From contig JAFGNZ010000252.1 in assembly GCA_016926755.1 (NCBI GenBank), positions 1-41,250 of the forward strand: a stretch of DNA of 41,250 nt. Direction: 5' to 3'. Below are positions 6,672 through 14,596 of the stretch, piece by piece. The translations under genes and the position numbers were made by a program. This stretch comes from Myxococcaceae bacterium (lineage in GTDB: Bacteria > Myxococcota > Myxococcia > Myxococcales > Myxococcaceae). Each line of letters begins with the position of its first letter. Position 1 is the stretch's first letter. The notes under the pieces are model-generated. The model was not told the DNA's origin, did not search any database, and saw only the letters and a list, made by a program, of their open reading frames with translations.

Positions 6672-7032
6672 GCCCCCTGGCCGGGTGGCGCCCTTCCCAG
6701 AGGGCCACCCACCTCCCGTACGGGCCCGAGGCCCGCGGTCCCTCCTGGACCGCGGGCTTCTACTTTTCCCGCGTGAGCTGAAAGTGAGACAGCGCTGTCC
6801 CCTCGCTGCCACGGCAGCGGCACGGCGGGCGGGCGCCTTCTTCCCCTTCCGCATTGCAGAACGGTCCGGAACTCGATAGATGCCGCGAACCTGAGCGGTC
6901 CATCGCGAGCGCGGTGCGCCGCTCCCCGGGGGAGTCATGGACGCGCGTGGATCCAGCGACGGTGTGAGGCGGCTCTTCGATCCGCAGCTCCGCGATCTCC
7001 CCTACCGCGAGTCGTGAAAGGACCTCCCCGAC
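6672..7032. other. 361-bp intergenic region holding a terminator and a palindrome
   Basis: Contains the terminator at 6731-6770 and a perfect 12-bp palindrome gacagcgctgtc at 6788-6799, a possible operator for the ABC operon that starts 234 bp further on. An AAAGGA ribosome site precedes the ATG at 7033. No coding frame with convincing content was seen. Confidence 0.5.
6731..6770 (+). terminator. Rho-independent terminator
   Basis: A perfect 11-bp stem (6731-6741 with 6747-6757, loop ctcct) is followed by ttctacttttccc. It ends the transcript of the small exported protein. Confidence 0.9.
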
Positions 7033-7770
7033 ATGTCCCTCTCCGCAGAGCCCATCGTCTCCATCAATGAAGTCACCAAGGACTACCACCTCGGGAAGGT
7101 GGTGGTGCCGGCCCTGCGAGGCGTGACGCTCCAGGTGCACCCGGGGGAGTTCATCTCCATCGCCGGCCCGTCCGGTAGCGGGAAGACGACGCTGCTCAAC
7201 CTCATCGGCTGCGTGGACACGGCCACCTCCGGCGTGGTGCGGGTGGCCGGCAAGGACACGAAGCAGCTGTCCGAGCGCAAGCTGACGGACCTGCGGCTGC
7301 ACACCATCGGGTTCATCTTCCAGAGCTTCAACCTGGTCTCGGTGCTCAGCGTCTTCCAGAACGTGGAGTTCCCCCTGCTGCTGCAGAAGAAGCTCAACGC
7401 CTCGCAGCGGCGCGAGCGCGTGATGGCGCTGCTGGAGCAGGTGGGCCTGGCCAACCACGCGAAGCACCGGCCCAACGAGCTGTCCGGCGGCCAGCGCCAG
7501 CGCGTGGCCGTGGCCCGCGCCCTGGTGACCCAGCCGCAGATCGTCCTGGCGGATGAGCCCACGGCGAACCTGGACTCGGTGACGGGCCAGCAGATCATCG
7601 ACCTGATGAAGGCGATGAACCGCGAGCGCGGCACCACCTTCATCTTCTCCACCCACGACGCGAAGGTGATGACGCACGCCAACGCGGTGGTGCGGCTGGC
7701 GGACGGCAAGGTGCTCGACCGCGTCACGCCGGCCGAGGCGGGCGTCGCGCTCGCAGCGGGAGGCCACTGA
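7033..7770 (+). CDS. ABC transporter ATPase, MacB/LolD type
   Basis: A 245-residue ATPase that powers the two permeases encoded next. Walker A is GPSGSGKTTLLNLIG (about residues 43-57), the Q-loop is GFIFQSFNLV, the signature is LSGGQRQRVAVARAL, Walker B with catalytic Glu is QIVLADEPTANLD, and the switch His is in FSTHD. The GFIFQSFNL segment and short length are typical of the LolD/MacB/FtsE group, whose complexes move lipoproteins or drive periplasmic machines rather than import solutes. Its stop overlaps the start of the first permease by one base (TGATG), a sign of translational coupling. Substrate unknown. Confidence 0.95.
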   Translation: MSLSAEPIVSINEVTKDYHLGKVVVPALRGVTLQVHPGEFISIAGPSGSGKTTLLNLIGCVDTATSGVVRVAGKDTKQLSERKLTDLRLHTIGFIFQSFNLVSVLSVFQNVEFPLLLQKKLNASQRRERVMALLEQVGLANHAKHRPNELSGGQRQRVAVARALVTQPQIVLADEPTANLDSVTGQQIIDLMKAMNRERGTTFIFSTHDAKVMTHANAVVRLADGKVLDRVTPAEAGVALAAGGH

Positions 7771-9878
7771 TGATTACCCTGAAGCTGCTCCTGCAGGTGG
7801 CCTTCCGCAACCTGTTCAAGAGCTGGGTCAACCTCATCATCGGCGGCGTCATCTTCTTCGCCACCTTCCTGGTGGTGACGGGCGGGGCGCTGCTGGACAG
7901 CATCGACTCGTCGATGAGCCGCTCGATCATCGGCTCGATCGCCGGCCACCTCCAGGTGTACTCGGACAAGTCCAAGGAGGAGCTGGCGCTGTTCGGCGCC
8001 ATGGGCGGAGAGACGGACATCGCCGCCCTGGACAGCTTCGCCCCCATCAAGGCCGCGCTGGAGAAGCACCCCAACGTGCAGACGGTGGTGCCCATGGGCA
8101 CCAGCGGCGCGCTCATCACCTCCGGCAACACGGTGGATCTGACGCTGGCGCGGCTCAGGGCGCTGTACCGGAAGAACACCGCGGAGGGCGAGACGGCGGA
8201 GCGGCGCGGGCAGATTGACAGCCTCAAGCAGCACGTGCGCCAGCTGGCCGAGCTGCTCCAGTCGGAGCTGGCGACGCGCCGCGAGCTGATCCGCGAGGAC
8301 CAGGTGGACCCGGCCGACGCGGCGGCGCTGGAGCGGGCGCGCTCGGAGGCCTTCTGGGCCGACTTCGACAAGGATCCGCTCGGCTCGCTGGAGTTCCTGG
8401 AGAACCAGCTGGCGCCCCAGGTGGCGGACGGAGACCTGCTCTACATCCGCTACGTGGGCACGGATCTGGCGTCCTTCCAGAAGACCTTCGACCGCATGCA
8501 GATCGTGGACGGCGAGGCGGTGCCGCCGGGCAAGCGCGGCATGCTGCTGTCCAAGTTCTTCTACGAGGAGTTCCTCAAGCTCAAGTCGGCGCGCCGGATG
8601 GACCTCATCAAGGAGGCGCGCGACATGAACAAGAAGACGATCGCGCTGGATCCGCTGCTCCAGCGCTACGTGAAGGAGACCTCGACACAGACGCGCGAGA
8701 TCGTCTTCCAGCTCGACCCCATCAAGACGAAGCAGGCCACGGCGCGGCTCCAGGACATCCTCAAGAGCCAGGAGACGGATCTGTCCAGGCTGCTGAGCTC
8801 CTTCCTGACGGTGAACGACGAGAACTTCGACCTGCGCTACAAGCAGTTCTACGAGCAGCTGGTGCCGTTGCTGGATCTGTACCGCATCAAGCTGGGGGAC
8901 AAGCTGACCATCACCGCCTTCTCGCGCACCGGCTACGTGCAGAGCGTGAGCGTGCCCATCTACGGCACCTACCAGTTCAGCGGGCTGGAGAAGTCGCCGC
9001 TGGCCGGCGCGGTGAACCTGATGGATCTGGTATCCTTCCGCGAGCTGTACGGCTACCTCACCGAGGAGGCCAAGGCGGAGATCGCCCAGCTCAAGCAGAA
9101 GAGCGGCGCGGCCGAGGTGAAGCGCGAGGACGCCGAGGAGGCCCTCTTCGGCGAGGAGTCCTCCCCCACCCTGGTGGCCGAGGCCACCCCGGGCCTGATC
9201 AATGATGACGAGCAGGTCAGCGCCAACACCGCCGCCCTGCGCAGCGAGGACATGCTCAAGCGCGTCTACTCCCAGAAGGAGCTGGAGGACGGCATGGTGC
9301 TCAGCGCCGCCATCATCCTCAAGGATCCGGAGGAGCTGAACGCCACCCTGGCGGAGCTGGCGCGGACCCAGGAGCTCAAGGACCTGAAGCTGCGCGTGGT
9401 GAGCTGGCAGCAGGCCGTGGGGATCATCGGCCAGTTCGTGCTGATGATGAAGATGGTGCTCTGGGGCGTCATCGTCATCCTCTTCGTGGTGGTGCTGGCC
9501 ATCATCAACAACGCGGTGATGATGGCCACGCTCCAGCGCGTGCGCGAGGTGGGCACCATGCGGGCCATCGGCGCGCAGCGCAGCTTCATCCTGTCCATGA
9601 TCCTGCTGGAGACGGTGGTGCTGGGCCTGGCGTTCGGCGGGCTGGGCGCGGGGGCCGGCAGCGCGCTCATCTCCTGGCTGGGCAACGTCGGCATCCCGGC
9701 GGGCACCGAGGAGCTGTACTTCTTCTTCAGCGGCCCGCGGCTGCTGCCCACCCTGGGCGCCAACAACCTCATCACCGCCTTCGCGCTGGTGGTGGGCGTG
9801 TCCCTGTTCTCCACCCTGTACCCCGCCTTCCTGGCCACGCGCGTGTCGCCGGTCACGGCGATGCAGACCGACGAGTGA
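7770..9878 (+). CDS. FtsX/MacB-type ABC permease with large periplasmic insertions
   Basis: A 702-residue inner-membrane permease, far longer than the about 400 residues usual for LolC/LolE. There is one N-terminal transmembrane helix (about residues 20-45), a long periplasmic region, and a C-terminal FtsX domain with three helices (about 560-700; VREVGTMRAIGAQRSFIL is the conserved cytoplasmic coupling loop). The MacB-like core is interrupted by helical, charged stretches, around residues 125-200 and 273-370, the second between LLSKFFYEEFLKLK and YRIKLGDKLTI. A third acidic insertion lies around 445-490. It shares one base with the ATPase gene and is 4 bp from the second permease. The insertions may bind the LolA-like or barrel partner; that is inference. 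Confidence 0.92.
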   Translation: MITLKLLLQVAFRNLFKSWVNLIIGGVIFFATFLVVTGGALLDSIDSSMSRSIIGSIAGHLQVYSDKSKEELALFGAMGGETDIAALDSFAPIKAALEKHPNVQTVVPMGTSGALITSGNTVDLTLARLRALYRKNTAEGETAERRGQIDSLKQHVRQLAELLQSELATRRELIREDQVDPADAAALERARSEAFWADFDKDPLGSLEFLENQLAPQVADGDLLYIRYVGTDLASFQKTFDRMQIVDGEAVPPGKRGMLLSKFFYEEFLKLKSARRMDLIKEARDMNKKTIALDPLLQRYVKETSTQTREIVFQLDPIKTKQATARLQDILKSQETDLSRLLSSFLTVNDENFDLRYKQFYEQLVPLLDLYRIKLGDKLTITAFSRTGYVQSVSVPIYGTYQFSGLEKSPLAGAVNLMDLVSFRELYGYLTEEAKAEIAQLKQKSGAAEVKREDAEEALFGEESSPTLVAEATPGLINDDEQVSANTAALRSEDMLKRVYSQKELEDGMVLSAAIILKDPEELNATLAELARTQELKDLKLRVVSWQQAVGIIGQFVLMMKMVLWGVIVILFVVVLAIINNAVMMATLQRVREVGTMRAIGAQRSFILSMILLETVVLGLAFGGLGAGAGSALISWLGNVGIPAGTEELYFFFSGPRLLPTLGANNLITAFALVVGVSLFSTLYPAFLATRVSPVTAMQTDE

Positions 9879-9882
9879 AGCC

Positions 9883-11184
9883 ATGCTCCAGATCCTCCTG
9901 ATCGCCTTTCGCAACCTGCTGGCGCACCGGCGGCGCACCCTGCTGCTGGGCGGCGCCATCGCCGGCGTCACCGCGGTGCTCATCGTGCTGATGAGCGTCA
10001 CCAATGGGATGAAGGCCACCATGCTCGAGTCAGCCACCACGCTGATGAGCGGCCACGTGAACGTGGGCGGCTTCTACAAGGTGACGGCCGGCCAGTCCGC
10101 GCCGGTGGTCACCGGCTACCCGAAGCTCATCGAGACCCTCAAGAAGGAGCTCCCCGAGCTGGACTACGTGTCCCAGCGCGGGCGCGGCTGGGCCAAGCTC
10201 ATCTCGGACACCAGCTCCGTCCACGTGGGCATCAGTGGCATCGACGTGGAGGGCGAGCCCGGCTTCCGCAAGATCATCCAGGTGCGCGAGGGCAGGCTGG
10301 ACGACCTGAACCAGCCGGGCACCATCCTCATCTTCGAGGAGCAGGCCAAGAAGCTGGAGGTGCGCGTGGGCGACACGATGACCATCTCCGCGCCCACCAT
10401 ACGCGGCACCAACAACACGCTGGACGTGCGCGTGGTGGCCATCGCCGCCAACGTGGGGATGATGAGCTCGTGGAACACCTTCGTGCCCAGCAAGAGCCTG
10501 AGGGATCTCTACCAGCTCAAGGATGACACCACGGGCGCCGTCTACCTGTACCTCAAGGACATGAAGGACATCCCCGCGGTGCAGCAGCGGCTGCGCGAGA
10601 AGCTGGCGGAGGCCGGCTACACGCTGATGGACAATGATCCGCGCGCCTTCTGGATGAAGTTCGAGGTGGTCAACCGCGAGAGCTGGACGGGGCAGAAGCT
10701 GGACATCACCAACTGGGAGGACGAGATCTCCTTCGTGCGGTGGGTGGTCCAGGCGCTCAGCTTCCTCACCGGCTTCCTGGGCTTCGTGCTGCTGGTCATC
10801 ATCGCCGTGGGCATCATGAACACGCTGTGGATCGCCATCCGCGAGCGCACGCGGGAGATCGGCACGCTGCGCGCCATCGGCATGCAGCGGCGGCGCGTGC
10901 TGGTGATGTTCCTCACGGAGGCGCTGATGCTCAGCCTCACCGCGACGCTCACGGGCGCCGCGTTCGCCTCGGCCCTGTGCCTCTTCATCAACGCCCAGGA
11001 GGTACGGGCCCCAGAAGTCGTCCAGGTGATGCTGCTGACGGAGAACTGGTTCCTCAAGGTGGAGCCCGGCTCCGTGACGCTCGCCGTGACGCTCATCACG
11101 CTGTGCGCCATGGTGGTGAGCCTCATTCCCTCCTTCCTCGCCGCGCGGATGAAGCCCGTGACGGCCATGCACCACATCGGGTGA
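9883..11184 (+). CDS. FtsX/LolC-type ABC permease
   Basis: A 433-residue inner-membrane permease with the standard LolC/E layout: one N-terminal helix (about residues 18-40), a periplasmic MacB-like domain with GDTMTISAP near residue 165, and a C-terminal FtsX domain with three helices (about 285-430) containing the coupling loop TREIGTLRAIGMQRRRVLV. It starts 4 bp after the first permease and ends 5 bp before the LolA-like gene. With the first permease and the ATPase it would form a heterodimeric complex like LolCDE. No substrate can be read from the sequence. Confidence 0.93.
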   Translation: MLQILLIAFRNLLAHRRRTLLLGGAIAGVTAVLIVLMSVTNGMKATMLESATTLMSGHVNVGGFYKVTAGQSAPVVTGYPKLIETLKKELPELDYVSQRGRGWAKLISDTSSVHVGISGIDVEGEPGFRKIIQVREGRLDDLNQPGTILIFEEQAKKLEVRVGDTMTISAPTIRGTNNTLDVRVVAIAANVGMMSSWNTFVPSKSLRDLYQLKDDTTGAVYLYLKDMKDIPAVQQRLREKLAEAGYTLMDNDPRAFWMKFEVVNRESWTGQKLDITNWEDEISFVRWVVQALSFLTGFLGFVLLVIIAVGIMNTLWIAIRERTREIGTLRAIGMQRRRVLVMFLTEALMLSLTATLTGAAFASALCLFINAQEVRAPEVVQVMLLTENWFLKVEPGSVTLAVTLITLCAMVVSLIPSFLAARMKPVTAMHHIG

Positions 11185-11189
11185 GCCCC

Positions 11190-11969
11190 ATGACGCCTCG
11201 AAACCTGCTGTCCGCCGCGCTGGCCGCGGTGCTGCTGTCCGCCCCGCCGGCGCTCGCGCTGGACGCGGCCGGCATGACGAAGCTGCTGCAGGAGATCGAC
11301 GACCGGCAGCGCAACGGCGGCGACTACAAGTCGCTGCTGTACCTGGAGCAGAAGGAGAAGGACAAGGCGGACACCGTGCGCGAGGCGCTCATCTACCGGC
11401 GCGACGCGGACGACAAGCTGATGATCCTCTTCACCAAGCCCAAGGGCGAGGCCGGCAAGGGCTACCTGCGGCTGGACAAGAACCTCTGGAGCTACGATCC
11501 CAACGTGGGCAAGTGGGAGCGGCGCACCGAGCGCGAGCGCATCGCCGGCACCGACAGCCGCCGCGCCGACTTCGACGAGTCGCGCCTGGCCGAGGAGTAT
11601 GTGCCCACGTATGAGGGCGAGGAGGGGCTGGGCAAGTTCAAGGTGCACAAGCTGGCGCTCAAGGCCAGGCCTGGCATCGACGTGGCCTACCCCGTCATCA
11701 AGCTGTGGGTGGACAAGGACACCGACAACATCCTCAAGCGCCAGGAGTTCGCGCTCTCCGGCCGGCTGATGCGCACGCTCTACTATCCGAAGTGGCAGAA
11801 GCTCTTCAGCGAGTCCAAGGGCACGGACGTCTGGTACCCACAGGAGATCCGCATCTACGACGAGGTGGAGAAGGCCAACTCCACCATCGTCCTCATCAAG
11901 AGCGTGGATCTGCGGTCGCTGGAGGCCAACATCTTCACCAAGGCGTGGCTCGAGAGTAAGAGCCGATGA
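11190..11969 (+). CDS. LolA-like periplasmic outer-membrane lipoprotein-sorting protein
   Basis: A 259-residue protein with a signal peptide (cleavage near ALAL, residue 24) and no lipobox. The rest fits the LolA-like half-barrel family annotated as outer membrane lipoprotein-sorting protein: KSLLYLEQKEKDKADTVREA, a central LWSYDPNVGKWERR, and a late WVDKDTDNILKRQEFAL. These proteins carry a lipid chain across the periplasm. The ATG at 11190 lies 5 bp after the permease stop, and its stop overlaps the next start (ATGA). Together with the ABC genes it suggests handover of a lipidated or hydrophobic cargo to the outer membrane. Confidence 0.9.
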   Translation: MTPRNLLSAALAAVLLSAPPALALDAAGMTKLLQEIDDRQRNGGDYKSLLYLEQKEKDKADTVREALIYRRDADDKLMILFTKPKGEAGKGYLRLDKNLWSYDPNVGKWERRTERERIAGTDSRRADFDESRLAEEYVPTYEGEEGLGKFKVHKLALKARPGIDVAYPVIKLWVDKDTDNILKRQEFALSGRLMRTLYYPKWQKLFSESKGTDVWYPQEIRIYDEVEKANSTIVLIKSVDLRSLEANIFTKAWLESKSR

Positions 11970-13627
11970 GCCCCCGCTCGCTCGCCACGGCCGCGGTGCT
12001 CGCCGCGGCGCTGACGTCACTCCCGGCGGCCGCCCAGTCGCGGCCGGACGAGGACTCCCTGTTCGGCGGCGGGCAGCAGGAGGCGCCCCCCTCCGCCCAG
12101 CAGAGTCCCCAGGCTCCCTCCGAGAGCCCCCCACCCTCCTCCCGCCCGAGCGAGGACAGCCTGTTCGGCAGCCCGTCCGCGGGCGAGGCGGCCTTGGAGG
12201 CCACGCCCCAGGCGCCCGGCGCGGTCAACCCCAGCGCCCCGCCCGCGCAGCCCCCCGCCGTGGAGCAGGCCGGCCGCGAGGAGACGCGGGACGAGCAGGC
12301 GCTCAGCGGCCCCTCGCTGCAGGAGGCCTTCGGCTCCGAGGAGCACGCCGAGGATCCGCTGAAGATCGGCGGCCAGTTCTACCTGCGCGCCGTCGCCCAG
12401 GGGAATGAGGGCGTCTCCTTTGGCAGCACCTCCTTCTCCGCCCCCACGCTGGTGGATGGCTACTTCGACGCTCGCCCCACCGACAGGCTGCGCGGCATGG
12501 TGGTGGGCCGGCTGAGCTTCGATCCCACCCTGGGCTCCCAGAGCACGGCGGGCTTCGGCGCCGCTCAGGCCGATGGCACCTCCACGCCGGGCGCCTCTCG
12601 GCCCAACCCCCGCGTCCTGCTGGACCAGGCCTGGCTGCGCTTCGACATCGAGCGCACCGTGTTCGTCACCGCCGGCAAGCAGCACGTCAAGTGGGGCACC
12701 TCGCGCTTCTGGAACCCCACCGACTTCCTGTCCCCCCAGCGCAAGGATCCGCTGGCCGTCTTCGACGCGCGCACCGGCGCCTCCATGCTCAAGCTCCACG
12801 TCCCCTGGGAGGCCACGGGGTGGAACTTCTACGGCATCGCCATGCTGGACAACGCCGGGCCCGCCTCCACGCTGGGCCGCATCGGCGGCGCCGTCCGCGC
12901 CGAGGTGGTGCTGGGCGAGGCGGAGCTGGGTGCCAGCGCCGTGCTCCAGCGCGAGCGCAAGCCCCGCTTCGGGCTCGATCTCTCCTCCGCGCTCGGGCCG
13001 CTGGATGTCTACGCCGAGGCGGCCCTCAAGTCGGGCTCGGACACCCCGCTCTACCGGCTGCCCCAGGGCGTGTCGCTCCTGGAGTTGCTCGAGCAGTCCC
13101 AGGGCATCGAGATCCGCACCCTGGAGGATCTGCGCAAGCTGCCCGTGGAGAGCTACTTCCCGGACGGCCTCACCCCGCAGATCTCCGGCGGCGCCACCTA
13201 CACCTTCGCCTACAACGAGAGCGACACCGCCACCGTGGGCGTCGAGTACTTCTACAACTCGACGGGCTACTCCGAGGCCTACGCCTACCCCTACCTGATC
13301 GCCCAGGGCGCCTATCAGCCGTTCTACGTGGGCAAGCACTACGGCGCCTTCTATGCCGTGCTCGTGGGGCCGGGCTCCTGGGAGAAGACGTCCTTCATCC
13401 TGTCCAACCTCGGCAACCTCTCGGACATGTCCTTCACCAGCCGGCTGGACGTGCTCCACCGCGCGCTCTCGTACCTGAGCATCGAGGCCTACGTCGCCGC
13501 CAACTACGGCAACAAGGGCGGCGAGTTCCGCTTCGCTCTGGACTCCGGGCCGTTCCAGGTCAACGGCCGGCCCCTGCTGCCCGCCCCCACCGTGCAGGTG
13601 GGCGGCGGCCTGCGCATCAACCTCTGA
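11966..13627 (+). CDS. Outer-membrane beta-barrel (DUF1302/porin-like) protein of the ABC-LolA operon
   Basis: A 553-residue protein with a signal peptide (cleavage near AAAQ, residue 24). Residues 25-120 are Pro/Ser/Glu-rich and contain one motif twice, SRPDEDSLFG at 25-34 and SRPSEDSLFG at 59-68. From about residue 130 the sequence alternates polar and aromatic residues as in outer-membrane barrels, starting IGGQFYLRAVAQ, with a conserved-looking AGKQHVKWGTSRFWNPTDF segment like DUF1302/alginate-export-type porins, and ending in a strand VQVGGGLRINL. The ATG overlaps the LolA-like stop by four bases, so both are translated together. Probable role: outer-membrane endpoint of the ABC export line. 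Confidence 0.85.
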   Translation: MSPRSLATAAVLAAALTSLPAAAQSRPDEDSLFGGGQQEAPPSAQQSPQAPSESPPPSSRPSEDSLFGSPSAGEAALEATPQAPGAVNPSAPPAQPPAVEQAGREETRDEQALSGPSLQEAFGSEEHAEDPLKIGGQFYLRAVAQGNEGVSFGSTSFSAPTLVDGYFDARPTDRLRGMVVGRLSFDPTLGSQSTAGFGAAQADGTSTPGASRPNPRVLLDQAWLRFDIERTVFVTAGKQHVKWGTSRFWNPTDFLSPQRKDPLAVFDARTGASMLKLHVPWEATGWNFYGIAMLDNAGPASTLGRIGGAVRAEVVLGEAELGASAVLQRERKPRFGLDLSSALGPLDVYAEAALKSGSDTPLYRLPQGVSLLELLEQSQGIEIRTLEDLRKLPVESYFPDGLTPQISGGATYTFAYNESDTATVGVEYFYNSTGYSEAYAYPYLIAQGAYQPFYVGKHYGAFYAVLVGPGSWEKTSFILSNLGNLSDMSFTSRLDVLHRALSYLSIEAYVAANYGNKGGEFRFALDSGPFQVNGRPLLPAPTVQVGGGLRINL

Positions 13628-13642
13628 GGCTCGCCCGGGGCC

Positions 13643-13670
13643 GCGCCCGCCTCAGCGGGAGAGCGGGCGC
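13643..13670 (+). other. GC hairpin after the ABC-LolA-barrel operon
   Basis: An 8-bp stem gcgcccgc/gcgggcgc with a 12-base loop, 15 bp after the barrel stop codon. There is no T tract, so it may mark the mRNA end or separate the coiled-coil gene. Confidence 0.35.
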
Positions 13671-13723
13671 CCGGCCGCTCGCCCCAGTGCCGCGGCGTCC
13701 CGTGATGAACAGCTTCCTGGGCG

Positions 13724-14569
13724 ATGACTCCATGGCTCGCCATCTCCCTCGGCCTGTGGCTCGGGCAGACGCCCCAGGTCACTCCTCCCCTGCCCCCGGA
13801 CGCCGACACCCAGGATCCCGCCGCCGTCGAGCTGCGGGAGGCCTGGGAGCGGGCCCTGGAAGAGCGGGAGGCCACCGATGTGGGCCAGGGGCAGTCGGAT
13901 GAGATCCAGATGCCCACGCTCGAGATCGGCACGCCGGAGTCACCCATCACCGTTCCCGTCGTCGAAGATCCCCTGGGCACAGGGGAGGACCTGGCGGCTC
14001 CCGGGATCGGCGGTGCCGGTACGGACGTCACTCCCGCTGCCGAGGCCATCGCTGCCGAGGCCACCGCTGCCGAGGCCGCGCCGCAGCCCCAGAGCGAGGT
14101 GGCGCGGCTGCGCGCCCAGGTCGAGGAGCTCCAGACCCAGCTTGAAGCCCTGCAGGAGGAGAGCACAGCCAGCACCGAGCGCCTCCAGCAGGAGCTCACC
14201 GGCATGGAGGAGCGCGCCCAGGAGCTGGAGCGCCTGCGCGAGGAGCGCCTGGAGCTGCTGGAGCGCGCGGTGACGTGGATGCTCGCCGCCGACCAGGCGC
14301 TCGCCGTGGGCGAGCTGGACGTGGGGGACGCGCTGGCTCAGGTGGACATTGCCCTGACGGACGTCCTCCAGAACGCCTCGGACGCCGGGAGCGGGCAGAC
14401 GGTGCTGCTCGTCGAGAACGCCCGCACCCGGATTGCCTTCGTGGCCGAGGCCGTGGGCCGCAGGGACGTCCATCCCGCCCGCCTGGCCCTGTACATCGCC
14501 AGCCTGGAGCTCAGGGAGGCCCGCCGACAGGCCTTCGACCGGCCCGGCGCCTCCACCGTCCTGCCATGA
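13724..14569 (+). CDS. Secreted or periplasmic coiled-coil protein, function unknown
   Basis: A 281-residue protein not recognised as a known family. It starts with a short hydrophobic stretch (MTPWLAISLGLWLGQ) that may be a weak signal peptide. Residues 15-120 are acidic and Pro/Ala/Glu-rich. A heptad coiled coil runs from about 125 to 185 (VARLRAQVEELQTQLEALQE, then ERAQELERLREERLELLERA). The last 95 residues look helical. It lies 96 bp after the barrel gene on the same strand, with a GC hairpin between, so it may or may not belong to that operon. The ATG at 13724 lacks a good ribosome site. Confidence 0.8.
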   Translation: MTPWLAISLGLWLGQTPQVTPPLPPDADTQDPAAVELREAWERALEEREATDVGQGQSDEIQMPTLEIGTPESPITVPVVEDPLGTGEDLAAPGIGGAGTDVTPAAEAIAAEATAAEAAPQPQSEVARLRAQVEELQTQLEALQEESTASTERLQQELTGMEERAQELERLREERLELLERAVTWMLAADQALAVGELDVGDALAQVDIALTDVLQNASDAGSGQTVLLVENARTRIAFVAEAVGRRDVHPARLALYIASLELREARRQAFDRPGASTVLP

Positions 14570-14596
14570 GGTGAGGCCCCAGGCCGCCTCCCCGGC

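Noticed and set aside
7083-10040. Long open frame of 985 codons on the minus strand
   Set aside because: It lies antisense to the ABC ATPase and first permease, has His/Arg/Gln-rich nonsense composition and no domain; it is open only because of the high GC third positions of the real genes.
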